A stretch of 64,000 bases of DNA from assembly GCA_029204225.1 (NCBI GenBank), contig CM055104.1, forward strand, positions 27,455,253 through 27,519,252, read 5' to 3'. The notes beneath the pieces are model-generated. The model had not been told where the DNA came from. It was given only the letters and a program-made list of their open reading frames with translations, and did no database searches. Origin of the DNA: Diphasiastrum complanatum. Lineage: Eukaryota > Streptophyta > Lycopodiopsida > Lycopodiales > Lycopodiaceae. Shown here piece after piece: positions 55,009 to 64,000 of this stretch. How positions within the stretch are numbered: the stretch's first letter is position 1; each line of letters begins with the position of its first letter. The position numbers were made by a program, and so were the translations under genes.

Positions 55009-56893
55009 AGGCCTAAAACTTGTTGTAGACACATCTTCTAGATGAATATGAATCTAATGATAACTAGTTTGCAAGTCAATTTTAGTAAAATATCTAGCTC
55101 CACCCAAAAGATCAACTAGATCATCCATCCTAGGCAGAGGATACTTATTCTTAATGGTAACCTTATTCAACCCCTTGTAGTCTACGCACATCCGAAAAGT
55201 ACCGTCTTTCTTATCCTTAAGAAGGACCGGCGCTCCCCATGGCGACTTACTAGGTCAAATGTGACCCATTCAAAGATACTTCTCAATTTGTCGAGTCACT
55301 TTCCTCCTCTTCCTTCAGACTAAACCGATACGGTTGTCGGAAGATAGGTTGACTACCCGGAATTAGTTCTATCTTATGATCTACTAACCTAGACATGAAG
55401 ACTCAAAAACAATTCCACTTAAGCAAGATTATAAAACAAGATAGTAATAATCAAGATTGTGAGCTTCCTTTATTAATTCCGCCGATGTAACCATTGAAAA
55501 TTGAGTTCCAGTATCATCACCAAAAATGGATACTACTTTACCACTAGAATCAATGAACTATAATTCATGCTTTTTAAAATCAATTTTAAACTATCAGATT
55601 TATTAAAGAACCACTCATAGCCTAAAATTACATCCAATTGACCTAGGTTTAGAGCATGGAAATTAATCTTTTGAACATGGCCTTGAAGATCCAGCTCCAA
55701 TTTCGGAACCATTACGTCAAAAACTTCAGTATCTACACCTGACGCAAGCTTAATCACATATCTATGGTCACTTGGCTTGGTAGGTATCTGGAGTCTCTAC
55801 ACAAGTTGAGAATTAATAAAATTATGAGTACTTCCTGAATCAAACAATACATTCACATCTTTCCATAACAACTTGCCCCTTACAAATTGTGAGGACCAAA
55901 AGACAATGTACTGAATTGACATTCACAAGTACTATTAATAACATCAATTTCCATTTTACCTGCTGGCAAATCAACTGTCATAAGATTGGATGAGGACTTG
56001 TTCTTTAATGGGCACTCTTTAGCCATATGGCCTGAGCCAATGTTTAAAGACATCTATGACCGATGACTTACACTTTTTCTTTGATTTCTTCATTGATTTG
56101 GGTTTTTGATAAGCCATTCCTTCAAGTTCATCAAAAAACGTTTTTGACTTTTTTCACGGTCGAAAATTTGTTGAGCCTTTTTCTTGCCCCCGTTTCCTAG
56201 AAGCTACCACCGTCTGATCATATACCTGTGCGATCCGAATGGCATCCTCCAACGAGTTCAAAGAATTGCGCTTGCACTCATTCTGAAAGTCCGCTGGCAA
56301 CCCATTCACAAATTGCCACTCAGCGTACTTTTTTGGAAATTGCGACAGTTTAATTAGAAGGTCCATGAACTCTTGGACGTATGTGTCCAAGTCACGCGAC
56401 CCCATCTTGAGCTCAATGCCGATACGAGTCCCTCTTGTCCACAGTCATAAATGCTTTCAGAAAATACATCCCGAAAAGCAACCCAAGTGATTGGCTTAGG
56501 ATCCAGGTCTTGCCACCACGACATGACTTTACCTTCCAAAAAAATCAGTATAGAAGAAATTTTCTTTTTCGTAGGTACTCCACGCAGACCAAAATAATTG
56601 TTTCACTTATTAATCCATGACTCCACTGCTGTCGGCTGCTTAATTTCTTGTCTGTCGTAAAAACTTTTGGTTGAAAATCTAAGTGTGACGCGGATGCTAC
56701 ATCATGCTTTGATAACAAAAATTTGATTTGCTCATCCCGCTGCTTCTTACTCTGGTGGATTTCTAGCAGTGCTTTGCCTATCCCATCCAGAATAGACTGC
56801 GGACCATTGTCCGGGCTTCCCACACTTCGTACCGATGACAGAACTCCCTCACCAAATAATTTATGTTCCATGTCGTCCATGACTGCCAACACA
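55009..56893 (-). pseudogene. Gypsy-G2 RT N-terminus, protease and gag
   Basis: Continuation of G2 on the far side of the foldback insert. RT N-terminal motifs ([33 protein letters not shown], about 55,250-55,110) lead to the RT start at about 55,390. A deletion of about 150 bp relative to G1 follows. The protease-spacer frame is at 55,533-55,757 (LASGVDTEVFDVMVPKLELD; IKLASG lead-in), and the protease core VNVLFDSGSTHNF near 55,862-55,820. The zinc knuckle is mostly lost (AKECPLKNKSS side remains near 56,020). Gag: GSRDLDTYVQEFMDLLIKLS and FVNGLPADFQNECKRNSLNS (56,154-56,405), GKVMSWWQDLDPKPITWVAF, and a start at MDDMEHKLFGEGVLSSVRS (about 56,883). No 5' LTR or PBS was found beyond it. Confidence 0.9.
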
Positions 56894-57179
56894 ACATAGA
56901 ATTTCCATAAGAAATGTGAAAACCGTCCAAAAACAACTGTCAATACTAACCCAAACTTGGTAACTTAACCATGCACTAAATTCAAGAACAACAAAAAAAA
57001 ACAATTTTCCCTACCGTGACACACACTAGGGTCTCCTCAAACTCATGCATAATTTTTTTTTTTAGTTAGGCGGTCTAGCCCCCCCCCCCTCTCTCTCTCT
57101 TAAAGATTGACCTAACTCTCATCTCCTGCTCGCCCGAGACCAGCCATTTGGGCTCCTACCCGAGTTCTTCGCCATTGCT

Positions 57180-57247
<68 letters not shown>

Positions 57248-57445
57248 CTCAGAGGGTTCGAGGATGTGGTCGCCCCCCTGTCATGCGCAATAATCCACTT
57301 CACAGCCTCCCAGTAGGCTGGTGGACTGTGGCCTAACGACAAGAAGACCTTTAACCCTTCCTCTTACTCCAAATTTAATTTTTCTAAAACATTCATTCCA
57401 ACTTACCCAATTCTTCCATCTCCTCTCTCTTCATCATCTCCTAGC
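56894..57445. other. G2 leader remnant and microsatellite-rich DNA
   Basis: Non-coding. Contains a C11 run plus (CT)n at 57,079-57,101 and a long (GA)n array. Frames encoding (RE)n or (SL)n across the array are artefacts. Confidence 0.6.
57184..57245. repeat. (GA)31 microsatellite
   Basis: An essentially uninterrupted GA dinucleotide run of about 62 bp. GA/CT runs of this length are unstable and can bind GAGA-type proteins in plants; no specific role is shown. Confidence 0.97.
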
Positions 57446-57852
57446 AAAATAATGGGCCCATCAAAAGGTCCAGTTGACATTAGAAAGCCCGACGGGACGA
57501 GTTCCTCCAACAACTCCACTCCCCCGGTGCTGCGTATAACTTGTTGATTCCATCTCCTCCTAAACCGTTCACCCCCGCACCCCTCTCCCCAGATCATTCC
57601 ATCCCCGACCTTTCAGAAACTAACACTGACATGGGGGCTGATGATGACTTCTTGGCAGACCAACCAGAAACGAGAAGGTTCTCGCCCAGACCAAACACAA
57701 GTGCAGCTGAGCCATCGACAAGTGAGCGAGCTAAAGAGAAAGATACGAGCACCAAGGCCCTAGATGATTACCTGGCAAGGCCATCTCAGCTGCGTAGGAC
57801 AACTTCCCCTACTAGGGCCAGAGGCAAACAGGCTGACACAAGCTCAAGCTAA
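57446..57852 (+). pseudogene. Ser/Thr/Pro-rich coding remnant, unknown
   Basis: Starts MGPSKGPVDIRKPDGTSSSN at 57,446 and meets a stop at 57,542. A frame at 57,541-57,852 continues with PSPPKPFTPAPLSPDH, MGADDDFLADQPETRRFSPR, TSERAKEKDTSTKALDDYLA, and ends KQADTSSS. Hydrophilic and disordered-looking. It resembles the N-terminal parts of CC1 and CC2 in composition but not in recognisable motif. It runs into LTR DNA at about 57,846. It could be the truncated start of a host or element gene. Confidence 0.4.
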
Positions 57853-58506
57853 TATGAGAGAGTGATAGAGAGCTCATCTGCACTTAGTTTTTTGAGAGAC
57901 CTTGAGATCCAACACTTAGAATTTTTCTCATATTCTCTCTTTACCCAAGAGCTACATGTTTTATTCTCTCTCTACCCGAGAGCAAGCCATTTCTATACTT
58001 AGTTTTTTTCATAATGAGTTGCCTCTCAATGTGTATGATTAATGGTGAGTGATAAATGCATGTATTGTGTGCGCTTGCCTTAGAATTTTCAAGGTACATT
58101 GTTTCCAACTTTTGAGTGCTAGATGTATGTGCAATCACACACACCTTAGTTGATTAGGCTAAAATTATCTTTGGATTAGCTCGAGGTAGTGTAGGCCTTT
58201 GACACTCGGCTTGATGGTAGAGGGCTAGTGACATTTCATCTCATGTTGTAATGTTGTCATGTGACCAATCAAAACTGAGAGATGCATAGAAATGGTCCAA
58301 TCCAATGTAGGAGGTGACACCTCATTAGACCAATCAAATTTAGAGGTGCTATGAAGAGATCCAATAATTGTACTTGATTACTACTGCTCTTGGATCTTGA
58401 GCTACTATGAGAGAGTGAGAGAGAGCTCATCTACACTTAGTTTTTTGAGAGATCTTGAGATCCAATACTTAGAATTTCATATTCTCTCTCTACCCAAGAG
58501 CTACAT
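57846..58506 (+). repeat. E-like copia LTR with internal duplication, cut by a gypsy LTR
   Basis: Segment 57,955-58,165 shares with the E LTR the series TTCTCTCTCTACCCGAGAGCA, a GCCTTAGAATTTTCAAG-like block and GTGCAATCACA near the end, so it is a diverged U5-type region (family J). Bases 57,846-57,956 are repeated at 58,397-58,506 (AGAGAGCTCATCT.CACTTAG). The second repeat is broken at GAGCTACAT by the gypsy LTR at 58,507. Confidence 0.6.
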
Positions 58507-59020
58507 TGTTACGACCCTAATGGGAGTTTGTACCATTGGGGGGCTGTCTTAGAAGTAGGGGCCAGGCCTAATTCGGATAATAGCTAAGTAGGACCATGGG
58601 CTATGCCTGCATGCGGTATAGGCATGTGTGTTGCATCCTAGTATGAGATAGGATTTACATGCATTGTGTCTATGTTGGGTCTTTGCTATTATGGGTTAGG
58701 GGTACCTACATGCAGTGGACATGCATGGGAGTTAGGCATGAGTCGATAGCACGCTTACATGTGGACTCATTGCATGGGCAGCCCTGGTGGGTGCTATTCT
58801 CTATATATAACACCACCTGTGTCCATTGGGATTATTGAGAGTCTACGGCCGTTATGCTATCAGATTGGTAAGTGCTTACTATCATAGTGATTTGCCATGC
58901 TCCCTAGTGCTCGGGGGCTAGAACGAACGGTCTAAATTTGGTTGGGACGGTTTCGCCCACTACACTCCCTTATTGTGTTCTTGGTACTCAATCCTGATTG
59001 GAGGTCTTAGAGGACATTTT
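58507..59020 (+). repeat. Gypsy 5' LTR (G5)
   Basis: About 514 bp, starting TGTTACGACCCTAATGGGAG as in the G1 LTR; TATA-like CTATATATAA at about 58,801-58,810. It ends near GAGGACATTTT just before a PBS. It belongs to the same LTR family as G1's, and this copy has the intact 3' part. Confidence 0.87.
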
Positions 59021-59022
59021 AT

Positions 59023-59034
59023 TGGTATCAGAGC
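59023..59034 (+). other. Primer-binding site of G5
   Basis: TGGTATCAGAGC, a perfect initiator tRNA-Met type PBS a few bases after the LTR end. Confidence 0.92.
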
Positions 59035-59699
59035 ATCCAATCGAAGCTTGTGAGCAGCTCTGTGTGGACCAAAGCGTGGTGGAATTGTGTCGATGAAAAT
59101 CCAGAGAATTTCGATAAATTGGTGGTCTTCTAAGTAGGTGTTCTGCCCTATTTTGGTTGAATCAATTTTGGAATGGTTTTGGGATTGTGTGTTCCTTGAT
59201 AGTTGACAACTTTCCATTTGTGGAGTTGAAAGCGTAGTTTCTGCTTATTATGTTCCGGTTTCTTGGTTTGTGAGCAGAATATTGGTTGCATGGGCTTCGA
59301 AATCTTATTCCCGGGGTGGGACGTTATATGGAGCTTGCTGCAAACTGTTAATTGAGCTATGCTTTGATGATTGGTTAAGAATTGTGATTTTCATTCATGC
59401 ATAGCATGAGCAGATTGTAGGCTCTAAATTTTAATGGTTTGAGAAAATCTGCATTATGTTGGTTCTTACAAATCAAAAGCTTTTAGCAAACTAAGAAGGA
59501 ATCTGGAACAGTAATGAAGTATGGACTTAACTACCCAAGTTTTTAGATGGTTGTCTTTGATGTGAACCTTTTCTTTTTTTATGTGCATGCAAAAAAAGTT
59601 GAGGATTGCTTTGTGCTTGAAGCTTGTATGTAGTGTAAACTCTGTTGCATGTAGAAAATCTGGAGAGTGGTGCTTATAAATCTGATTGAGCGCTTGCTT
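59035..59699 (+). other. G5 leader remnant
   Basis: Non-coding DNA after the PBS. No gag follows; at about 59,700 it meets minus-strand coding remnants (CC2), so G5 is only an LTR plus leader. Confidence 0.6.
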
Positions 59700-61717
59700 G
59701 AGCCTTGCACGATGTGTCCCATAGTTGGTCCACCTTGTTCAAGACTTGTTGCAGGGCCTTCATAGTGTCTTCCAGCTACTTTTGGGACTCCGGGATGATC
59801 TTCTCTTGTTTGGCCACAATGTTTTCAAAATTTCTCTTTTGGCTTCTTGCTCTTAAATTAGCCTTACGTATTTTTCCATCCGAATGGCTGAGGCCTATGG
59901 GGCCCGGAATCGAATGTCCTCGGGCTTGATTAGAAGAGCGTCGACTGTCATTGCACCCGACGATCCGTCTCGTACTTGGTCGATTTGGACCATCTGGTGC
60001 TTTAGTTGTTGCTGGACCTCTTCCAAAGTGGATTTCTGCCTGGCCATCACGGATCTGGTTTCCATTGTCTCTTCCTCTTTTTCTTTGGCCATCCTTTGAT
60101 ATCGCGTAATTTTCTGGTCTTGATGTTGGGCTCTGCTCTCGAGCATTTGGTGCTAACTCACCAACCAATGCATGTGGTAGCTCGTTTCGGATAGGCCAAT
60201 CATCGAGCGCCTGGTTGCTTCAGTGAGCTTTTCAGAGTTAGTGAGGGTTGGGTACTGATCTGGGGTATGGGATGGAGAGGCTAAACCAAAAAACAAACGT
60301 GGTGTTAGAGCTAAAGATGGAGGTGGAGGTGGAGGTGGAGGGATGATGTTAGTAGCTATTGTGGTGGTGGTGGTTAGTGGAGGCGTTTGACTTCTTCCTA
60401 GTTGCTTCCCCTTTTCTAGCTTGTCGTCGCTGATTTCCATCAGGTCCGCAGCATCAAAATATTGAGACGTGTCCAGCGTGTGGACTTGTTGGGCCTGTGG
60501 TTGTTGAGCCGCTTATGTGTCCTGGGGACTGGATATCCCCAATCCTCCCCCCTCCCCAAAATTTGTGCCAGTGGTGTAATCAGTGTGGGTGGAGTGGTGG
60601 CTTCATCTGGCTGACTTGTGACTTGAGGTACTGTCGTGTCAGGTGCCAGTGTTGAGGTAGTTGCTCCGTCACCCCCGTCGATGACATGTGAGGGTGAGGA
60701 GTGTTGTTGTGATGCCGTTGATGAGCTGCCACCATCTGAGGTGGAACCATTGAAATTTGATCCCATCGGTGATGTGCTCCCAGCTTGAAGCTTCTCTTGC
60801 CTTCGTTGTTGTCGTGTGCCCGACAACTGAGTCCTTGAGGTATCTACATGTTGAGCTCCGGAAGTTGAAGCTGTTTGTGGATCCTGTGGTGGGCTTCTTG
60901 TCTTCTGCACCGGAGAGAGGATATTGGTGTTGACTTGTTTAGCCTGGGATCCTGATGGTGAAGTTGTTCTTGCACGCTTGGAATTCTTGTGTTCAATGGA
61001 AATTTCCCATGCCTTGTCCGCAAGCTGCAGTTGTTGTTGAAGCTTTGGGACATTTTGTACTTGATGAAGAGTGATATCTATCATCAGATATCCCACTACT
61101 GTGATGGGCTGCTTGTTTTTAATGCACTCATGAAGACAATTTGAAGCAAACTATGCCCAATCATAGAGGTTCTGGACATGCAGTTGTGAATCTGCCATCA
61201 TGTGAAACAGGGACATGGGTACCCTCAGCACTTTCATTCGAGGTTTTTGTGTGCATCTGGTGAGATAGGCACATGCTGCTTGAAGTTGCTTGTTGTTGAT
61301 GGCTTCCAGCCTGTACCCATCCTTATTCTTCCACTTGGTCACAGAGGGATCAATGTACTTGAAATATGTCATTTGCTCTATCTTTTGGAATGTCCTTGTG
61401 ACAGTGTTTGGTCCTCGCGGGAACCCATAAGGTTGCAAGTCGGCTGCCACAAAAGATACGTTATAAACATAATTCCTTATAGGGAGAACTATGATTTGAC
61501 ATGATCTTGCCGTGGTATGATAATTGGCATATGCCATGTGTACCAGATACGGGTTTTGATAGCCTGTCAAGACAGGGATCTGAAATCCAATTTTCTTGAA
61601 GAAGGACTCCGCCTGCTGGTACTAGGTCTACATCTCTGTAAGGTCTGACTTGCATAGCTGGATGTTGAGCTTGCTTGCTTCGGGATCATCAACACTTGAA
61701 CTGGGATTGGACGACAT
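59700..61717 (-). pseudogene. CC2: broken coiled-coil gene of unknown family
   Basis: Minus-strand remnant, mostly in one frame. It starts MSSNPSSSVDDPEASK at 61,717 and crosses two close stops near 61,630. A globular N-terminal domain follows, about 140 codons (61,570-61,151), with FVAADLQPYGFPRGPNTVTR, MTYFKYIDPSVTKWKNKDGY and LQAACAYLTRCTQKPRMKVL, then a stop (61,151). The frame goes on with VGYLMIDITLHQVQNVPKLQ and QLADKAWEISIEHKNSKRAR and a long Ser/Thr/Gln-rich part to about 60,450. After a frameshift: MEISDDKLEKGKQLGRSQ, a proline run (P8 near 60,335), TNSEKLTEATRRSMIGLSET, a stop (60,153), and a charged coiled coil (ITRYQRMAKEKEEETMETRS, TLEEVQQQLKHQMVQIDQVR, 60,110-59,965). The family is not recognised. 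Its layout, globular head then disordered then coiled coil, would suit a retroelement gag-like or accessory protein. It lies in sense behind a degenerate minus-strand PBS (62,872-62,861). Confidence 0.5.
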
Positions 61718-61758
61718 GGTGGGAAAATGGAAAAAGGGAGATTCTGGAAAAATTGTGT

Positions 61759-61937
61759 CGGTTGAGGTGTGAGACAGTGGTAAGGGCGTCGGTTGAGATT
61801 TGAAGGGTTGGGCTCTGGTTGAGATGTGAAGGGAGGACTTCGGTTGAGATCTAAAGGAGTGGGCTCTGGTTGAGATGGGAAGAGAGGACTTCGGTTGAGA
61901 TCTGAAGGAGTGGACTCTGGTTGAGATGGGAAATGGC
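61759..61937 (-). repeat. 51-bp minisatellite upstream of CC2
   Basis: Units start CGGTTGAGAT at 61,790, 61,841 and 61,892 (third partial), each made of two diverged halves of about 25 bp carrying GGTTGAGAT. A half unit lies at 61,759. It lies in the 5' region of CC2. The Ser/Pro-rich frame through it (62,119-61,628) is probably not coding. Confidence 0.85.
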
Positions 61938-64000
61938 AGTGCAGAATGGTTCGGAAAGTGTGTGGGGAGTGATGTATCAAAGGATTTGGAAAGGGAGATA
62001 TGTGGAAGATGGTTGTGTTGGATTAGAACGGTGTGGGTGGTAAACAAAATAGGATGATGTAAAGGAGGGTGAACAGAGTGAGGTCGAGTTAAGAAAGATG
62101 GGGAGTGGAATAGCAGCAAGTGGAGGTGTTTGACAAGGGTTGTAATGTTATGGATGTGGATCTATGAGGAATGAAACGGGTTGAAGGTATACGGTTTGTG
62201 ATAGTGATTTTAGGATGTTCAATAGTGTGACGGGAGCGTGATGAGTGCTCGCATGACACTACCCCTCAGCATGCGAGAATTTGTGATATGAGGTGTTCTG
62301 CCGGCGACGTTGGGTTTGAAAGTTTCGGTGATGGCGCTCATAAGGGAGTGATAACTATGGTGGTTGGTAGAGTGTAGAGATGGTGGTTGATCAATAACGG
62401 AACTATCCAAAAATGAGCCAAAATGAAACACAATCTTCACTAGTTTTGCATTTCTTGATGAAGAAAACATCAAAACACTTGATTTGAACCTAAAAGACGT
62501 ATTTTAGGATCTTAAAAAGCCTAAGAACAACCTAATTAAGCTCTCAAATGGTTGGTCCAAAAATCTAAAGAGTGGTGGCATTCAAATCCTTATAAAAATC
62601 TCTACTAGAAGACATGTACTCCAAGATTTAACTCATAAGAACTTTCTAATTTGGTCTGGTTGAATGGAAATGGCTCAATCTCGGTTCCTGCAGCTATAAC
62701 TCAGCAAAAAAAATTTCCTTTGATTTATTCTCACTCAAATGAAACCAAATTTCGAGGTACAATCACTAGATTAGCAACTAGTAGCAAGGACAAAGCCAAT
62801 ACTACTCAAATCTAGGATCTAAGCTTGAGAAAATCAAATCTAAGGCTCACTTTTGATTAGGCTTTGATATCATGACAAAATTTTACAAAAAATTCAATCC
62901 CAATCAATACTAAAAGTGATGGGGATGCACAAATCAAAGATCTAGATCCAAACTATGAGCTAGAATCAAGACTAGTTACCAAAACTAGCTAGTTTGGCAT
63001 TTAACTCCACAATAGGCACATAGATTTGATCAAATACACTAAAGTAAAGTGCAGAAAGCTTCTCATATCTATAATCAACTTCACATTAGAGGAGTTTTGA
63101 GCTCCAAAAAGACCCTTTAAGAATTCATGCAAGATGTAGTTTATATTACTAAAATATTATAACACTAATACCTTTGACTTGCCATAACTTTATCATTGGA
63201 AAGCCCTTGTCAAGCGCTTTCTAAAGCATCAAACTCCGCTGAATTCGGACTACCCACTAAAAAGTTATGCCATTTTTAGTGTGGAATCAAAATGTGGACT
63301 CAAAAAGTTACGCTACGTAGATTTCAAATTTGAGTGTTTCGATTGGTCCATGTGTAAGAAAAAATTGAGAAAAAATATAAAAAGAATCTTTACAAAGGGT
63401 CTTTTTTGGATTTAGAACTCCTCTAATGACACCTTCCAAATCAAGTAATTAACGCATAAAATCACTCACATCCAATAGCTATAACTCGCCACCCAAAGAC
63501 AATGTTGATAGAAGTGGAAAATTGATTTTTCTTCATATGATCTGAGCATATTAGGACACCTTTTAACTTATCATACCCTTACCCTAACATCTAACCTAAT
63601 AGGTCGTTGGATCCACCCTAATATGGGGTCAAGATCTCAAAATCCAGAGACAATGTAAAACATGTTATTTTTAGCTCCTAGAAATTCTCTAGCTTATCTA
63701 AGCACACTTTGGCCTCATTTCAAAGATGCTATCACAATGTAATATGAGAAATGAAGCCTTGGGAAAGCATCCTATGCTATTTGGCATGTGTGGCATCTAT
63801 TTACATGGCCATCTTGCCAATTACAATGAATGTGACCAAAATTGGTCAAGCTAGAATTGGTCAATTTCAACACCCATAGCTTCATGCAAAATTGAAACTA
63901 TTTGATTTTTTTTCACGAGGCGGTACACATTTTCTCAAAATGTTATCCATTCCTCTTCAATAAAGCTGGCTTGCAATAAATTGGTATGGCATTTTCTTGA
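61938..64000. other. AT-rich stretch, possible minus-strand LTR and leader
   Basis: No gene is supported. At 62,861-62,872 the minus strand reads TGATATCAAAGC, ten of twelve matches to TGGTATCAGAGC, both differences being G-to-A. It directly follows TTTTGTCA, as an LTR end would. If real, 62,873 onward would be a minus-strand 5' LTR and 62,860 downward the leader of an element containing CC2. LTR limits are not visible in the window. Confidence 0.35.

Noticed and set aside
57112-57342. Open frames encoding (RE)n or (SL)n
   Set aside because: Pure translation of a (GA)n microsatellite.
59776-60168. 130-codon minus-strand frame, Arg/Gly/Pro-rich
   Set aside because: Alternative frame of CC2; the true frame (60,146-59,895) shows a coherent coiled coil.
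61628-62119. Ser/Pro-rich minus-strand frame of 163 codons with repeats
   Set aside because: Runs through the 51-bp minisatellite in another frame than CC2; more likely 5' non-coding DNA.
1-64000. CRISPR arrays, bacterial operons, organelle insertions, tRNA or rRNA genes
   Set aside because: None of the signatures was seen: repeats are not regularly spaced with unique spacers, no Shine-Dalgarno-led gene runs, and no cloverleaf beyond PBS sequences, which are only tRNA complements.
1-64000. Integrated pararetrovirus or envelope-bearing element
   Set aside because: All RT blocks are copia or gypsy type with LTRs, integrase and tRNA-Met PBS; no movement protein or envelope-like gene was found between RNase H/integrase and LTR.

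Overview
The window is land-plant nuclear DNA, almost entirely retrotransposon debris. The evidence is direct: Ty1/copia gag-pol fragments (CCHC knuckle, DSGA protease, HHCC/DDE integrase, YVDD reverse transcriptase, Ty1-type RNase H), Ty3/gypsy chromovirus fragments with a C-terminal chromodomain, and four clean primer-binding sites of the plant initiator-tRNA-Met type (TGGTATCAGAGC). The species cannot be named from the sequence. No retroelement here is intact; every coding block carries stops, frameshifts or deletions. Family letters (A-J) are local labels.

Layout. 1-1.8 kb: Copia-A1 gag-protease-integrase. 2.7-3.2 kb: palindromic GGAT..ATCC repeats with a 47-bp-stem hairpin. 3.7-6.3 kb: no recognisable gene. 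6.3-10.1 kb: Copia-C1. 10.3-12.2 kb: the only convincing non-transposon gene, a 377-codon minus-strand gene of unknown function whose 3' end is tandemly duplicated. 12.3-21.5 kb: Copia-D pieces (D1 minus; D2 and D3 plus) plus a foreign copia RT fragment. 21.5-24.5 kb: Copia-C2, which shares a 655-bp perfectly identical tract with C1. 24.5-27.7 kb: Copia-E1 with an internal tandem duplication. 27.7-32.3 kb: Copia-E2 (minus), the most complete element. 32.4-34.2 kb: Copia-A2 LTR, PBS, leader and gag. 34.2-35.5 kb: gypsy G3 (minus). 37.7-38.9 kb: gypsy G4 (plus). 38.9-42.1 kb: LTR-like DNA and a broken coiled-coil gene, CC1 (minus). 42.5-47.2 kb: LTR-D fragment, Copia-F1 (minus), Copia-F2 gag (plus). 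47.2-51.6 kb: gypsy chromovirus G1. 51.6-56.9 kb: G2 (minus), with a 1.2-kb foldback element in its RT. 57-59 kb: microsatellites, a Ser/Pro-rich frame, an E-like LTR, and a gypsy LTR plus PBS (G5). 59.7-62 kb: a second broken coiled-coil gene, CC2 (minus), downstream of a degenerate minus-strand PBS. 62-64 kb: AT-rich, no gene.

How it fits together. Several same-family elements lie in opposite orientation and abut or nearly abut: E1/E2 tail to tail, G1/G2 tail to tail, F1/F2 head to head, D1 facing D2/D3. Junctions are often LTR-to-pol or gag-to-gag-of-another-superfamily, pointing to nested insertion, inversion and illegitimate recombination in heterochromatin. The best leads are the C1/C2 identity tract, the foldback element at 53,805-55,008 (no target-site duplication), the hairpin at 3,087-3,191, the unknown gene with its duplicated tail, and the two coiled-coil families. 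I found no evidence of a new functional system.
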